Source: Methylotenera_A sp046594915 (GTDB taxonomy: Bacteria > Pseudomonadota > Gammaproteobacteria > Burkholderiales > Methylophilaceae). From it: DNA of 64,000 nt. Position numbers and translations under genes: made by a program. Location: assembly GCA_046594915.1 (NCBI GenBank), contig JBKJRC010000003.1, positions 1-64,000 on the forward strand, in the 5' to 3' direction. This document shows positions 8,959 to 15,991 of the stretch, in pieces (within the stretch, counting starts at the first letter, position 1; every line of letters starts with the position of its first letter). The notes beneath the pieces were generated by a model. It made no database searches and was not told the DNA's origin. It worked only from the letters and a program-made list of their open reading frames with translations.

Positions 8959-10674
8959 ATGAAAAATATAAGCAAACTTAACCCGTTCACACTGAGCATT
9001 TTATTTTTAACAAGCTTTAATTCAAGTTACCTGTATGCGGCCGCAGTCATCGATTCTGGCAGCATACAGCGTGATATTGAAAATTTAAATTCACCCAATC
9101 TTCCACCTGTACCGCAGCCCATACCAACTGAGCAAGCCATACCTAAAGCTGAAGGTAATATTGCAGTTAAAGTGACTGCCTTCCAGTTTGTGGGCGCTAC
9201 TTTGTTAACAGATGCGTTATTACAAGCAGAAGTGCAGCCATACATTGGTCAAACTTTAGATTACGATGGTTTAAACAAGGTCACTTTAAAAATCAGTCAG
9301 TTATATCAACAAAATGGCTGGCTGGCCAAGGTGTTTTTACCGCCACAAGATATTCAAAACGGTGTGGTGACCATTGAAATTAACGAAGCGAAACTGGGCG
9401 AAGTGCGCACAAATAAAGCTGCTAATGCTAGATTAAATCCAACACTTGCCAAAAATATATTGGCTAATGCGCAGCAAAAAGCCGCACCGTTAAGTAGTCA
9501 AGCACTAGAGCGCGCCATGTTACTAATCAACGATACACCAGGCTTTAACGGCCAAGCGACTTTGTCGCAAGGCGCTCAAACGGGTGAAACTGAAGTCACA
9601 CTTAATTTGGCTGACACGCCCATTTTTAATGGTCGCGTATGGGCCGATAATTACGGTTCACGCCTGTTAGGTAAAGCGCGATTAAATGGATTGCTTAGCT
9701 TTAACAACTTAACCGGTTGGGGCGACCAATTAATGGTAAATGCATTGGTCAGCCGTGGTGTTGAATATGTGCAAGCTGGCTATGAATTTCCTGTGGGTAG
9801 TGCAGGCACACGCATCAATTTTGGCGGCTCGGTATCCAATTATCAAATCAATAGTGGCGATTTAAGTGCGCTTAATCCACAAGGTGAAGCTTATTCCTAT
9901 CGCGTTGGCGTTAAACACCCAATTGTACGCAGTCGTTATAGTAATCTGGCTTTTCAGGTCGGTGCAGAATCGATAAACAGTAAAGACGAACTGCTGGGTT
10001 TAGAATTTTCAGATAAAGAATATCGCGCGCTGACGTTAGGTTTAAAAGGCGATCATAGTGATCGCTTTGGCTTAGGTGGTACGTTTTGGGGCGGCGCTAG
10101 TTTAACTGCTGGCGATTTAGATTTATCGGGTAATCGGGATGATTTGGCTGTTGATCGAACCACTAGACAGACCGATGGCCGTTACAATAAAATTAATTTC
10201 TACCTAGGTCGCCAACAAATCTTAGGCGATAGACTCACGGCAAAAGGGCTGTTTTCTGGTCAGCTTGCGGATGAAAATTTAGGCGCATATGAAAAATTCT
10301 CGCTGGGCGGACCTGCGGGATTAGGTGGCTTTACAGTAGGTGAGGGTGCGGCAGATCAAGGCTGGATGCTGAATTTAGAAGGTAAATATTCACTTTCACA
10401 GCAATGGAGTGCCAGTGTGTTGGGTGATGCAGGCGGCGTGTGCCAACTGAAAAACACTTTTACGGGTTTTAACGCGGGGAATCCTAGATCAAAAAATTGC
10501 TATCAATTAGCTAGCGTGGGTTTGGGTTTGGGTTACACCAATCAATATCTAGATGCGAAATTAAGCTATGGCCGCCAAATTTCGGGCAATCGTGGTTTGG
10601 ATAGCAACGGTAACGATTCAGAAGGTGAAGATAATAAACATCAAGTTTGGTTACAGATTATGACTAGCTTTTAA
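8959..10674 (+). CDS. Two-partner secretion outer-membrane transporter (TpsB, ShlB/FhaC family)
   Basis: 571 aa, signal peptide to about residue 28. A Pro-rich N-terminal linker is followed by POTRA domains (residues ~65-220; VTAFQFVGATLL..., the QLYQQNGWLAKVFLPPQ segment is typical) and a 16-strand barrel ending in a C-terminal Phe (MTSF). It translocates the preceding TpsA across the outer membrane. It starts only 6 bp after tpsA. In the loop-6 region the family usually has LGGP-x-x-V/A-R-G/A-Y; here the sequence reads SLGGPAGLGGFTVGEG, so the conserved Arg of the VRGY-type motif is Gly. The rest of the barrel looks intact, so I take it to be a working but divergent transporter. Confidence 0.92.
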   Translation: MKNISKLNPFTLSILFLTSFNSSYLYAAAVIDSGSIQRDIENLNSPNLPPVPQPIPTEQAIPKAEGNIAVKVTAFQFVGATLLTDALLQAEVQPYIGQTLDYDGLNKVTLKISQLYQQNGWLAKVFLPPQDIQNGVVTIEINEAKLGEVRTNKAANARLNPTLAKNILANAQQKAAPLSSQALERAMLLINDTPGFNGQATLSQGAQTGETEVTLNLADTPIFNGRVWADNYGSRLLGKARLNGLLSFNNLTGWGDQLMVNALVSRGVEYVQAGYEFPVGSAGTRINFGGSVSNYQINSGDLSALNPQGEAYSYRVGVKHPIVRSRYSNLAFQVGAESINSKDELLGLEFSDKEYRALTLGLKGDHSDRFGLGGTFWGGASLTAGDLDLSGNRDDLAVDRTTRQTDGRYNKINFYLGRQQILGDRLTAKGLFSGQLADENLGAYEKFSLGGPAGLGGFTVGEGAADQGWMLNLEGKYSLSQQWSASVLGDAGGVCQLKNTFTGFNAGNPRSKNCYQLASVGLGLGYTNQYLDAKLSYGRQISGNRGLDSNGNDSEGEDNKHQVWLQIMTSF

Positions 10675-10695
10675 GGGTTAACTTTTTAAACTAAG

Positions 10696-10717
10696 TCATT
10701 TCCACATCATTTCCACA
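10696..10717. repeat. 11-bp tandem duplication after tpsB
   Basis: TCATTTCCACA occurs twice head to tail (10696-10706, 10707-10717), shortly after the tpsB stop codon. Part of the pattern of short tandem duplications at gene ends in this window. Confidence 0.85.
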
Positions 10718-10719
10718 TT

Positions 10720-10762
10720 AAAATTTGTCAAATAAAATTGTTTAATTTTTTTGACAAATTTT
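10720..10762 (+). terminator. AT-rich inverted repeat, probable tpsB terminator
   Basis: 13-bp perfect arms (AAAATTTGTCAAA 10720-10732; TTTGACAAATTTT 10750-10762) with a 17-nt AT-rich loop. The stem is weak in G/C, so termination is likely but not certain. The right arm contains TTGACA, which could also act as a -35-like element for the following tRNA, though it is too far from the TAGAAT box. Confidence 0.55.
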
Positions 10763-10785
10763 AGTCAAAAACAGTCAGACAATGT

Positions 10786-10791
10786 TAGAAT
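10786..10791 (+). promoter_or_regulatory. Putative -10 box of tRNA-Leu
   Basis: TAGAAT followed by a GC-rich stretch (ACGCTCCGC), 32 bp before the tRNA 5' end, as often seen at stable-RNA promoters. There is no good -35 at 16-18 bp; TAGTCA at 10762-10767 is the nearest candidate. Confidence 0.4.
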
Positions 10792-10823
10792 ACGCTCCGC
10801 AACAAATTCAGCAGTAATCACCT

Positions 10824-10910
10824 GCCCGGGTGGTGAAATTGGTAGACACAAGAGACTTAAAATCTCTCGACTTTACGGTCGTGCCGGTTCGATTCCGGCC
10901 CCGGGCACCA
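10824..10910 (+). tRNA. tRNA-Leu (anticodon UAA)
   Basis: 87 nt including an encoded CCA. The acceptor stem GCCCGGG pairs with CCCGGGC. The anticodon loop is CTTAAAA between AGAGA and TCTCT, giving UAA. A long variable arm (class II, TCGACTTTACGGTCG region) and the GGTTCGATTCC T-arm are present. Confidence 0.97.
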
Positions 10911-10941
10911 GCATAAAATCTCGCGCACCAGCATAAAATCT
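10902..10941. repeat. 20-bp tandem duplication of the tRNA-Leu 3' end
   Basis: CGGGCACCAGCATAAAATCT (10902-10921) is followed directly by a copy differing at one base (CGCGCACC...; 10922-10941). The duplicated unit carries the last bases of the tRNA including CCA plus 11 bp of downstream DNA. Confidence 0.9.
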
Positions 10942-10989
10942 TTAGTAAATTTACGTTATTTTTGTTAAACTGACATGATTAACGTTTGA

Positions 10990-11241
10990 CTACGCTTTGC
11001 AAGCAATACTGATTTCGCGGCGCTGAATCGTATAATTTTCTAGATAATCAGCTGTATAAAATCCGTTTGGGCATAGCGTATGTGCTTCGTTTCTGCAGTC
11101 TCCCCAAGTCAAAAATCCACTGCAAGTCAATGTTGTAAAGTCATACGGCTGCAGTTTGGCAAGCTTAGCGTTTTGCGCGCAACCCGAAAGCAGCAATATT
11201 GTGGCCACTATGGTTAATTGCAGTAGAAGTGGTTTTTTCAT
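10990..11241 (-). CDS. Small cysteine-rich lipoprotein, unknown function
   Basis: 83 aa from ATG 11241 (a TTG four codons upstream is less likely). A lipoprotein signal is clear: MKKPLLL, hydrophobic core, lipobox LLSGC with C21. The mature part (~60 aa) has four further cysteines (TCSGF, GDCRNE, LCPNG, ACKA), suggesting two disulfides in the periplasm. I do not recognise the family. It lies downstream of, and in the same direction as, the peroxiredoxin gene with a 55-bp gap, so co-transcription is possible. Confidence 0.7.
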   Translation of the reverse strand: MKKPLLLQLTIVATILLLSGCAQNAKLAKLQPYDFTTLTCSGFLTWGDCRNEAHTLCPNGFYTADYLENYTIQRREISIACKA

Positions 11242-11296
11242 ATTGAATTCCAAGTTAATATTTTAGTAAGACATGAAGATATATACGTTGAAAAAG

Positions 11297-11830
11297 CTAC
11301 TTTAGTTGCGTTAAGTCTTCAATAATCTGTTGCGAATGTTTAGAAGTATCAACGCTTAAGTAAATTTTTCGCAGTTTGCCTTCTGCGTCAATTAAAAAAG
11401 TATGCCGTTTGGCGATTTTAATCAAACCTAAGTTTGTGAGTGCATTGTATTGTTGGGCGACTGCGCCATCTTTATCACTGAGTAGCGGAAACGGCAGATT
11501 ATATTTTTTGGTGAAGGCAGCGTGGCTAGAACCATCATCTACGCTGATGCCTACAACCTTAGCGCCTAATTTTTCCAGTTTGTGCAAGTCGTCTCTAAAA
11601 TCGCAGGCTTCTTTTGTGCAGCCTGGCGTGTCATCTTTGGGGTAAAAATAAAGCACCAGCCAGCTGCCTTTAAAATTGGCTAAACTCATCCTCTCGCCAT
11701 TAGCATTGGGCAAATTAAAATTGGGCGCTGCATCGTTAATGTTAAGTGTTGTTTGCGCCATATTGAAATGTCGGTAGCCCAGAAAAGCGATTAGCAGAAT
11801 AAAACCGTAAAAAAGTATTTTCATTAACAT
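11297..11830 (-). CDS. Membrane-anchored peroxiredoxin (Bcp/PrxQ type)
   Basis: 177 aa. The N-terminal ~20 residues (ILFYGFILLIAFLGY) look like a transmembrane anchor or uncleaved signal, which ordinary cytosolic Bcp lacks. The rest is a full AhpC/TSA-type fold: NDAAPNFNLPN, then YFYPKDDTPGCTKEACDFRD with peroxidatic C71 and resolving C76 five residues later, the arrangement of the PrxQ subgroup. It reduces hydroperoxides using thiol donors, probably at the periplasmic face. ATG 11830 has an upstream GTGAG; ATG 11824 two codons in is equally possible. Confidence 0.9.
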   Translation of the reverse strand: MLMKILFYGFILLIAFLGYRHFNMAQTTLNINDAAPNFNLPNANGERMSLANFKGSWLVLYFYPKDDTPGCTKEACDFRDDLHKLEKLGAKVVGISVDDGSSHAAFTKKYNLPFPLLSDKDGAVAQQYNALTNLGLIKIAKRHTFLIDAEGKLRKIYLSVDTSKHSQQIIEDLTQLK

Positions 11831-11924
11831 GGTTATTTACTCACTTTTAAGAGTGCAAAAATCGCTAAAAGTTTAGACCTTAAATTTTTAGACGCTAAAA
11901 TTTTGTGCTAGGGTTTTATAAAAA

Positions 11925-11999
11925 TGGTGTCCCCGTCAGGACTCGAACCTGAAACTGACCCTTAGGAGGGGCCGGTGATATCCGTTTCACCACAAGGAC
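11925..11999 (-). tRNA. tRNA-Arg (anticodon CCU)
   Basis: Read on the minus strand: acceptor GTCCTTG pairs with CGGGGAC (with G-U pairs), encoded CCA, anticodon loop CTCCTAA within GGCCC/GGGTC giving CCU, T-arm CAGGTTCGAGTCCTG. 75 nt with CCA. Confidence 0.95.
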
Positions 12000-12214
12000 A
12001 CAAAAACCTATTCCAACGTTTTAATACATATAAATTATTGATTAAATTTTAGTTTAATCACAGATGGGGTCTATTAGTTTAGAAATATTAGGTGATAAAT
12101 CACTTTTTATTTAAGGCTAATATGCAAAAAGACAATCATAAATTGAAACAAAATTTAAAATGTTTTTTAATTAAAATTTTAACGGAATATATTATAAAAA
12201 AGATAATTGAATAT

Positions 12215-14131
12215 TTATAAGTTTGAATCTAGCGCTTCCCAGCGCGCCAGCAGTTTTTCTAACAAGCGTTCGATTTCAATTATCCGTAATTGCAATAATT
12301 TTAATTGTTGAGCTTGCGATTTATACAGTTGACCATCTGCAAGTTGCTGATTAATCGCTGTTTGTTCTAATTCCAGCTTTTGTATTTCTGATGGAATACT
12401 TTCCAACTCTTTTTGCTCTTTAAAGCTAAGTTTTGAAGCGTTTTTACTAGCATTGCCTGTGCTGTTAACCGCATTTTGTTTAGATTTTGCTTCATTGATT
12501 TTTGCATGTTGTGTCGCTTCCATTTGGCGTTGCTGCGTGAAGCGCTGCCAATCGTCATAACCACCACCAAATTCGGTTAATACACCATTACCTTCAAATG
12601 CAATCACTTGCGTGACGGTATTTTCTAAAAATGCGCGGTCGTGACTGACTAAAAATAGTGTGCCGTTAAACTCCTGCAATAAACTTTCTAACAATTCTAG
12701 CGTATCGATATCTAAATCATTAGTTGGCTCATCCAGCACCAGCACATTGGCAGGGCGCGCAAAAAGACGCGCCAATAATAAGCGATTACGCTCGCCGCCA
12801 GACAAAGATTTGACAGGTGATCGTGAACGTTGTGGTGGAAATAAAAAGTCTTCTAAATAACTGATAACGTGTTTGCGTTCATTGCCAATTTCCACAAAAT
12901 CAGAACCCGGGCTGATCGTGTCGGCTAGCGTTGCTTCTTCATTTAATTGCTCGCGCATTTGGTCAAAATACGCCACGTTAATTTTTGTGCCGCGCTCAAC
13001 CGAACCGCTATCTGCTTCAATATCGCCTAATATTAATTTCAATAATGTTGTTTTTCCGATACCGTTTGGCCCTAATAAGCCGATTTTGTCGCCACGTAAA
13101 ATGCGCGTGCTAAAACCGTTAATTAACGTTTTATCGCCATACGCTTTTACTACATTATCTAATTCTGCCACTAGCTTACCGCTACGTTCGCCTGCATCTA
13201 AATTCAATTTCACATTGCCTTGCCGTTGACGTCGTGCAGCGCGGTCTAAACGCAATGCTTCCAATCGGCGCACGCGGCCTTCGTTGCGCGTGCGTCGCGC
13301 CTTAATGCCTTGGCGAATCCACACTTCTTCTTGCGCTAAAAATTTATCGAATTTGGCCGCATGCGTTTCTTCTACTGCAATCAGCTCTTCTTTTTTGATT
13401 TGATAGTTTGAAAAGTTGCCTGCAAAATCGGTTAACTTGCCGCGGTCTAACTCGGTAATGCGCGTGGCTAATCGATCTAAAAAACGTCTGTCATGCGTAA
13501 TAAAAAGCACACTGCCTTGAAAACTCAACAGTAAGTCTTCCAGCCATTCAATTGCTTCTAAATCTAGATGGTTGGTGGGTTCGTCCAGTAACAGTACTTC
13601 AGGTTCTGCGACCAGCGCGCGACCCAATGCAACGCGCTTGCGCCATCCGCCAGAAAGCGTCGAAACCAAGGCGTCGGCATCTAATTTAAGGCGCGTTAAA
13701 ACCGTTTCAACGCGAGATTGTGCCGCCCAGCCATTTTGCATGTCTAAGTCATGCTGCAAATGCTGCATTTTTTCCATCAATGCTTCAATGTCGGCATCCG
13801 GCATGCCCATATCATGCGTAACCGCATGATACTCAATAATGGTTTGTTGCAACGCGCCTAAGCCTTCTGCCACCGCTTCAAATACAGTATGCGTGGTATC
13901 CAGCTCAGGCTCTTGCGGCACATACACCACACGCGCATTTGGCGCGCGCCAGATTGTGCCGTCGTCTAGTTTGATGGTACCCGCAATGGCTTTAAGCAAA
14001 CTGGATTTGCCCGCGCCATTGCGCCCAATTAAGCCAACGCGCTCACCCGCGTCTAATTGAAAAGCGGCATGGTCGAGCAGCGCGTAATGGCCAAAAGCGA
14101 GGCTGGCGTTATCTAAGGTGATGAAAGGCAT
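12215..14131 (-). CDS. uup: ABC-F family ATPase Uup
   Basis: 638 aa, the length of E. coli Uup. Two ABC cassettes lie in one chain without membrane segments: Walker A GRNGAGKSS and GPNGIGKTT, signatures LSGGWRKRVALGRAL and LSGGERNRLLLARL, Walker B LLLDEPTNHLDL and LVLDEPTNDLD. The LSGGW signature in the first cassette and a C-terminal coiled coil (last ~80 residues, rich in Gln/Leu/Glu) point to Uup rather than EttA. ABC-F proteins act on ribosomes; Uup has also been linked to branched DNA structures. It stands alone between tRNA-Arg and the divergent ohrR gene. The 215 bp beyond its stop show no gene. Confidence 0.93.
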   Translation of the reverse strand: MPFITLDNASLAFGHYALLDHAAFQLDAGERVGLIGRNGAGKSSLLKAIAGTIKLDDGTIWRAPNARVVYVPQEPELDTTHTVFEAVAEGLGALQQTIIEYHAVTHDMGMPDADIEALMEKMQHLQHDLDMQNGWAAQSRVETVLTRLKLDADALVSTLSGGWRKRVALGRALVAEPEVLLLDEPTNHLDLEAIEWLEDLLLSFQGSVLFITHDRRFLDRLATRITELDRGKLTDFAGNFSNYQIKKEELIAVEETHAAKFDKFLAQEEVWIRQGIKARRTRNEGRVRRLEALRLDRAARRQRQGNVKLNLDAGERSGKLVAELDNVVKAYGDKTLINGFSTRILRGDKIGLLGPNGIGKTTLLKLILGDIEADSGSVERGTKINVAYFDQMREQLNEEATLADTISPGSDFVEIGNERKHVISYLEDFLFPPQRSRSPVKSLSGGERNRLLLARLFARPANVLVLDEPTNDLDIDTLELLESLLQEFNGTLFLVSHDRAFLENTVTQVIAFEGNGVLTEFGGGYDDWQRFTQQRQMEATQHAKINEAKSKQNAVNSTGNASKNASKLSFKEQKELESIPSEIQKLELEQTAINQQLADGQLYKSQAQQLKLLQLRIIEIERLLEKLLARWEALDSNL

Positions 14132-14287
14132 GATTCTATTATTTTCTCTAGGTGCGCAAACCTGTATATAACGATTCAGAGTTACTTGATGAAATGAATG
14201 ATGAGTACAAGAGATGCGGTATATGTTTCTAAACAGACGTATTATACATTGCTAGGTAGTGGTTATAAATTCAATCTTACAAAGCAT

Positions 14288-14318
14288 TGTACAATTGTAT
14301 TGTACACAATTTAATTGT
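14288..14318. promoter_or_regulatory. OhrR-type operator, two adjacent dyads
   Basis: TGTACAAT-TGT-ATTGTACA (14288-14306) is a perfect 8-3-8 inverted repeat. It is followed by ACAATT-T-AATTGT (14306-14318), a perfect 6-1-6 repeat sharing one base with the first. TACAATT/AATTGTA is the kind of sequence bound by OhrR proteins. The site lies 29-59 bp before the regulator's ATG, consistent with autorepression. Confidence 0.75.
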
Positions 14319-14346
14319 GATATATTATATGTGGATGGAATATAAA

Positions 14347-14841
14347 ATGACGCAAAATAAAAACACACCTGCTAATAGTTCTTCGGCAGCCCAAGTTTCG
14401 AGCCAAATCTTAGGTGTAGATTTACAGTTGTGCTTTGCGCTTTACTCTACTTCTTTGAGCATGACCAAGTTGTATAAACCTCTGCTAACTAAGCTCAAGC
14501 TGACATATCCACAGTATTTAGTTTTATTAGTGTTATGGGAGAAAGATGACATAACCGTAAATAACATTGGTAAAAAGTTGTTTTCTGACTCAGGCACGCT
14601 AACACCGCTGCTTAAGCGCTTAGAAAAGTTGGGCTTAATTCAGCGTCAACGTGCTGTTGAGGATGAGCGCAAAGTCATGATTACACTCACAGAACAGGGC
14701 AGCTTGTTAAAACTGCAGGCGGTTGATGTGCAAACGCAGGTGACTTGTAACACAGGCTGTGCAATAACAGAGTTGCTAGCATTAAATAATCAACTCATTT
14801 TGCTGAGAGCCAATTTAATCAAAAATTTAACTAAAATTTAA
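14347..14841 (+). CDS. ohrR: OhrR-type MarR regulator, two-cysteine class
   Basis: 164 aa from ATG 14347; in-frame starts further upstream would run through the operator. The winged-helix core is typical (QLCFALYSTSLSMTKLYKPLL, LTYPQYLVLLVLWE, GTLTPLLKRLEKLGLI, DERKVMITLTEQG). Residues expected in OhrR peroxide sensing are present: C29 with Y43 and Y54. A second Cys, C134, is 105 residues from C29, the same spacing as the disulfide-forming pair of Xanthomonas OhrR, so this is a 2-Cys sensor. No ohr gene is adjacent; the next gene is a catalase-like peroxidase, its likely target. An 11-bp tandem duplication spans the stop codon. Confidence 0.88.
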   Translation: MTQNKNTPANSSSAAQVSSQILGVDLQLCFALYSTSLSMTKLYKPLLTKLKLTYPQYLVLLVLWEKDDITVNNIGKKLFSDSGTLTPLLKRLEKLGLIQRQRAVEDERKVMITLTEQGSLLKLQAVDVQTQVTCNTGCAITELLALNNQLILLRANLIKNLTKI

Positions 14842-14888
14842 CTTAAACAGTTTTATTCAACTTGCCGACATATTCAACTTAGCGCACA
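14822..14888. repeat. Two short tandem duplications at the ohrR 3' end
   Basis: AAAATTTAACT occurs twice in tandem (14822-14832, 14833-14843) and includes the ohrR stop codon. It is followed by TATTCAACTTGCCGACA (14854-14870) and a near copy TATTCAACTTAGCGCACA (14871-14888). Confidence 0.85.
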
Positions 14889-14910
14889 TTTTTTTAAAAA
14901 GGAAAACATT

Positions 14911-15939
14911 ATGAAAACAAAACATGCATTAATTCAAAGTCTAGCCATTACTACGCTAGTGTTCAGTATCGCTAGCGCTAACGCAGAAGGAGTCACTCAA
15001 AGCAGTAAACCTGAAGTTGAGAAACCGGTAGTTGAGCAAATAGTGAATACACTCACAAAACTATCAGGTGGACCGCACAAAGGCTATCGCGCTAATCATG
15101 CAAAAGGTATTGTGGTGCAGGGTGAGTTTGTGCCTGCAAAATCTGCGGCTAGCATCACCAAAGCCGAGCATTTGCAAGCAAAACCCAGCTCTGTGATTGT
15201 GCGTTTTTCGGATGCAACAGGTGTACCAACGATTCCAGATGCAGATGGCAATGCCTTTCCAAAGGGCATTGCCATTCGTTTCCAGCTAGCAGAAGGTGCG
15301 TATACGGATATTGTGAGTATTTCAACCAATGGCTTTCCCGCCGCCAAACCTGAAGACTTTTTAGGGCTACTCAACGCGATTGCAGCGAGTGGTGCTGATG
15401 TTGCAAAACCAACGCCAGTTGAACAATTTTTGGGTACACATCCTGCCGCACTTGCTTTTGTACAAATGCCAAAGCCCGCCCCAGTTAGTTTTGCGACAGA
15501 AGCCTTTTATGGTGTAAACGCCTTTAAATTTACCAACGCAAAAGGTGAAACGCAGTATGGCCGTTATCGCATTACGCCAATTAACGGCACAGAGTTTTTA
15601 ACAAAAGAAGCAGCAGCTAAAACAACGCCAAACTATTTGATGGATGAACTGCCCGTGCGTTTAAGCAAATCGCCAGCCAAATTCAAAATATCAGTCCAAT
15701 TGGCTGATAAAAGTGATGCAGTGAATGACGCAACTGTTGTATGGCCAGAAACCAGAAAACAAGTAGAACTAGGTACACTTACACTAAACAATGTGGATGC
15801 TCAAGGTGTGATGTTTGAACAAGCGACGATGTTCAATCCGCTTATTTTGGTGGATGGCATAGCAGCTTCAGAAGATCCAATATTGTTAGCGCGCCCAGCA
15901 GCATATGCGGTGAGCTATGGCAGACGCCTAGGTCAGTAA
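14911..15939 (+). CDS. Periplasmic catalase-family peroxidase (SrpA-like)
   Basis: 342 aa with a signal peptide (cleavage near SANA-EG). It has the reduced catalase fold of the catalase-related peroxidases, shorter than the ~480 aa of true catalases. The distal haem His lies in YRANHAKG, followed by GEFVPA and VRFSDATGVPTIPD; the C-terminal RPAAYAVSYGRR holds the proximal Tyr candidate. It should bind haem b and reduce peroxides in the periplasm. AAAGGAAA just before the ATG is a good ribosome binding site. It lies 69 bp after ohrR in the same direction, so it is probably controlled by that sensor. Confidence 0.88.
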   Translation: MKTKHALIQSLAITTLVFSIASANAEGVTQSSKPEVEKPVVEQIVNTLTKLSGGPHKGYRANHAKGIVVQGEFVPAKSAASITKAEHLQAKPSSVIVRFSDATGVPTIPDADGNAFPKGIAIRFQLAEGAYTDIVSISTNGFPAAKPEDFLGLLNAIAASGADVAKPTPVEQFLGTHPAALAFVQMPKPAPVSFATEAFYGVNAFKFTNAKGETQYGRYRITPINGTEFLTKEAAAKTTPNYLMDELPVRLSKSPAKFKISVQLADKSDAVNDATVVWPETRKQVELGTLTLNNVDAQGVMFEQATMFNPLILVDGIAASEDPILLARPAAYAVSYGRRLGQ

Positions 15940-15954
15940 TGATTTAGCTTAAAC

Positions 15955-15991
15955 GAGCATTTATTTGATAAACAACATTAACTAAATGCTC
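15955..15991. terminator. Inverted repeat between convergent catalase-like gene and rep
   Basis: GAGCATTTA (15955-15963) pairs with TAAATGCTC (15983-15991) around a 19-nt loop. A second hairpin (TGCTCAA...TTGAGCA) overlaps the rep stop. There is no clean U tract, so this is a modest candidate serving both convergent genes. Confidence 0.4.

Noticed and set aside
10751..10756. TTGACA as -35 box of the tRNA-Leu promoter
   Set aside because: It is 29 bp from TAGAAT, far beyond usable spacing, and is part of the terminator-like stem.
10751..10936. 61-codon frame over the tRNA-Leu region
   Set aside because: It reads straight through the tRNA gene and is a chance frame.
12000..12214. Gap between tRNA-Arg and uup
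   Set aside because: AT-rich, with no open frame, hairpin with U tract or RNA gene that I could support.
14287..14346. Upstream starts for OhrR
   Set aside because: They would place coding sequence over the operator dyads; ATG 14347 gives the standard OhrR N terminus.
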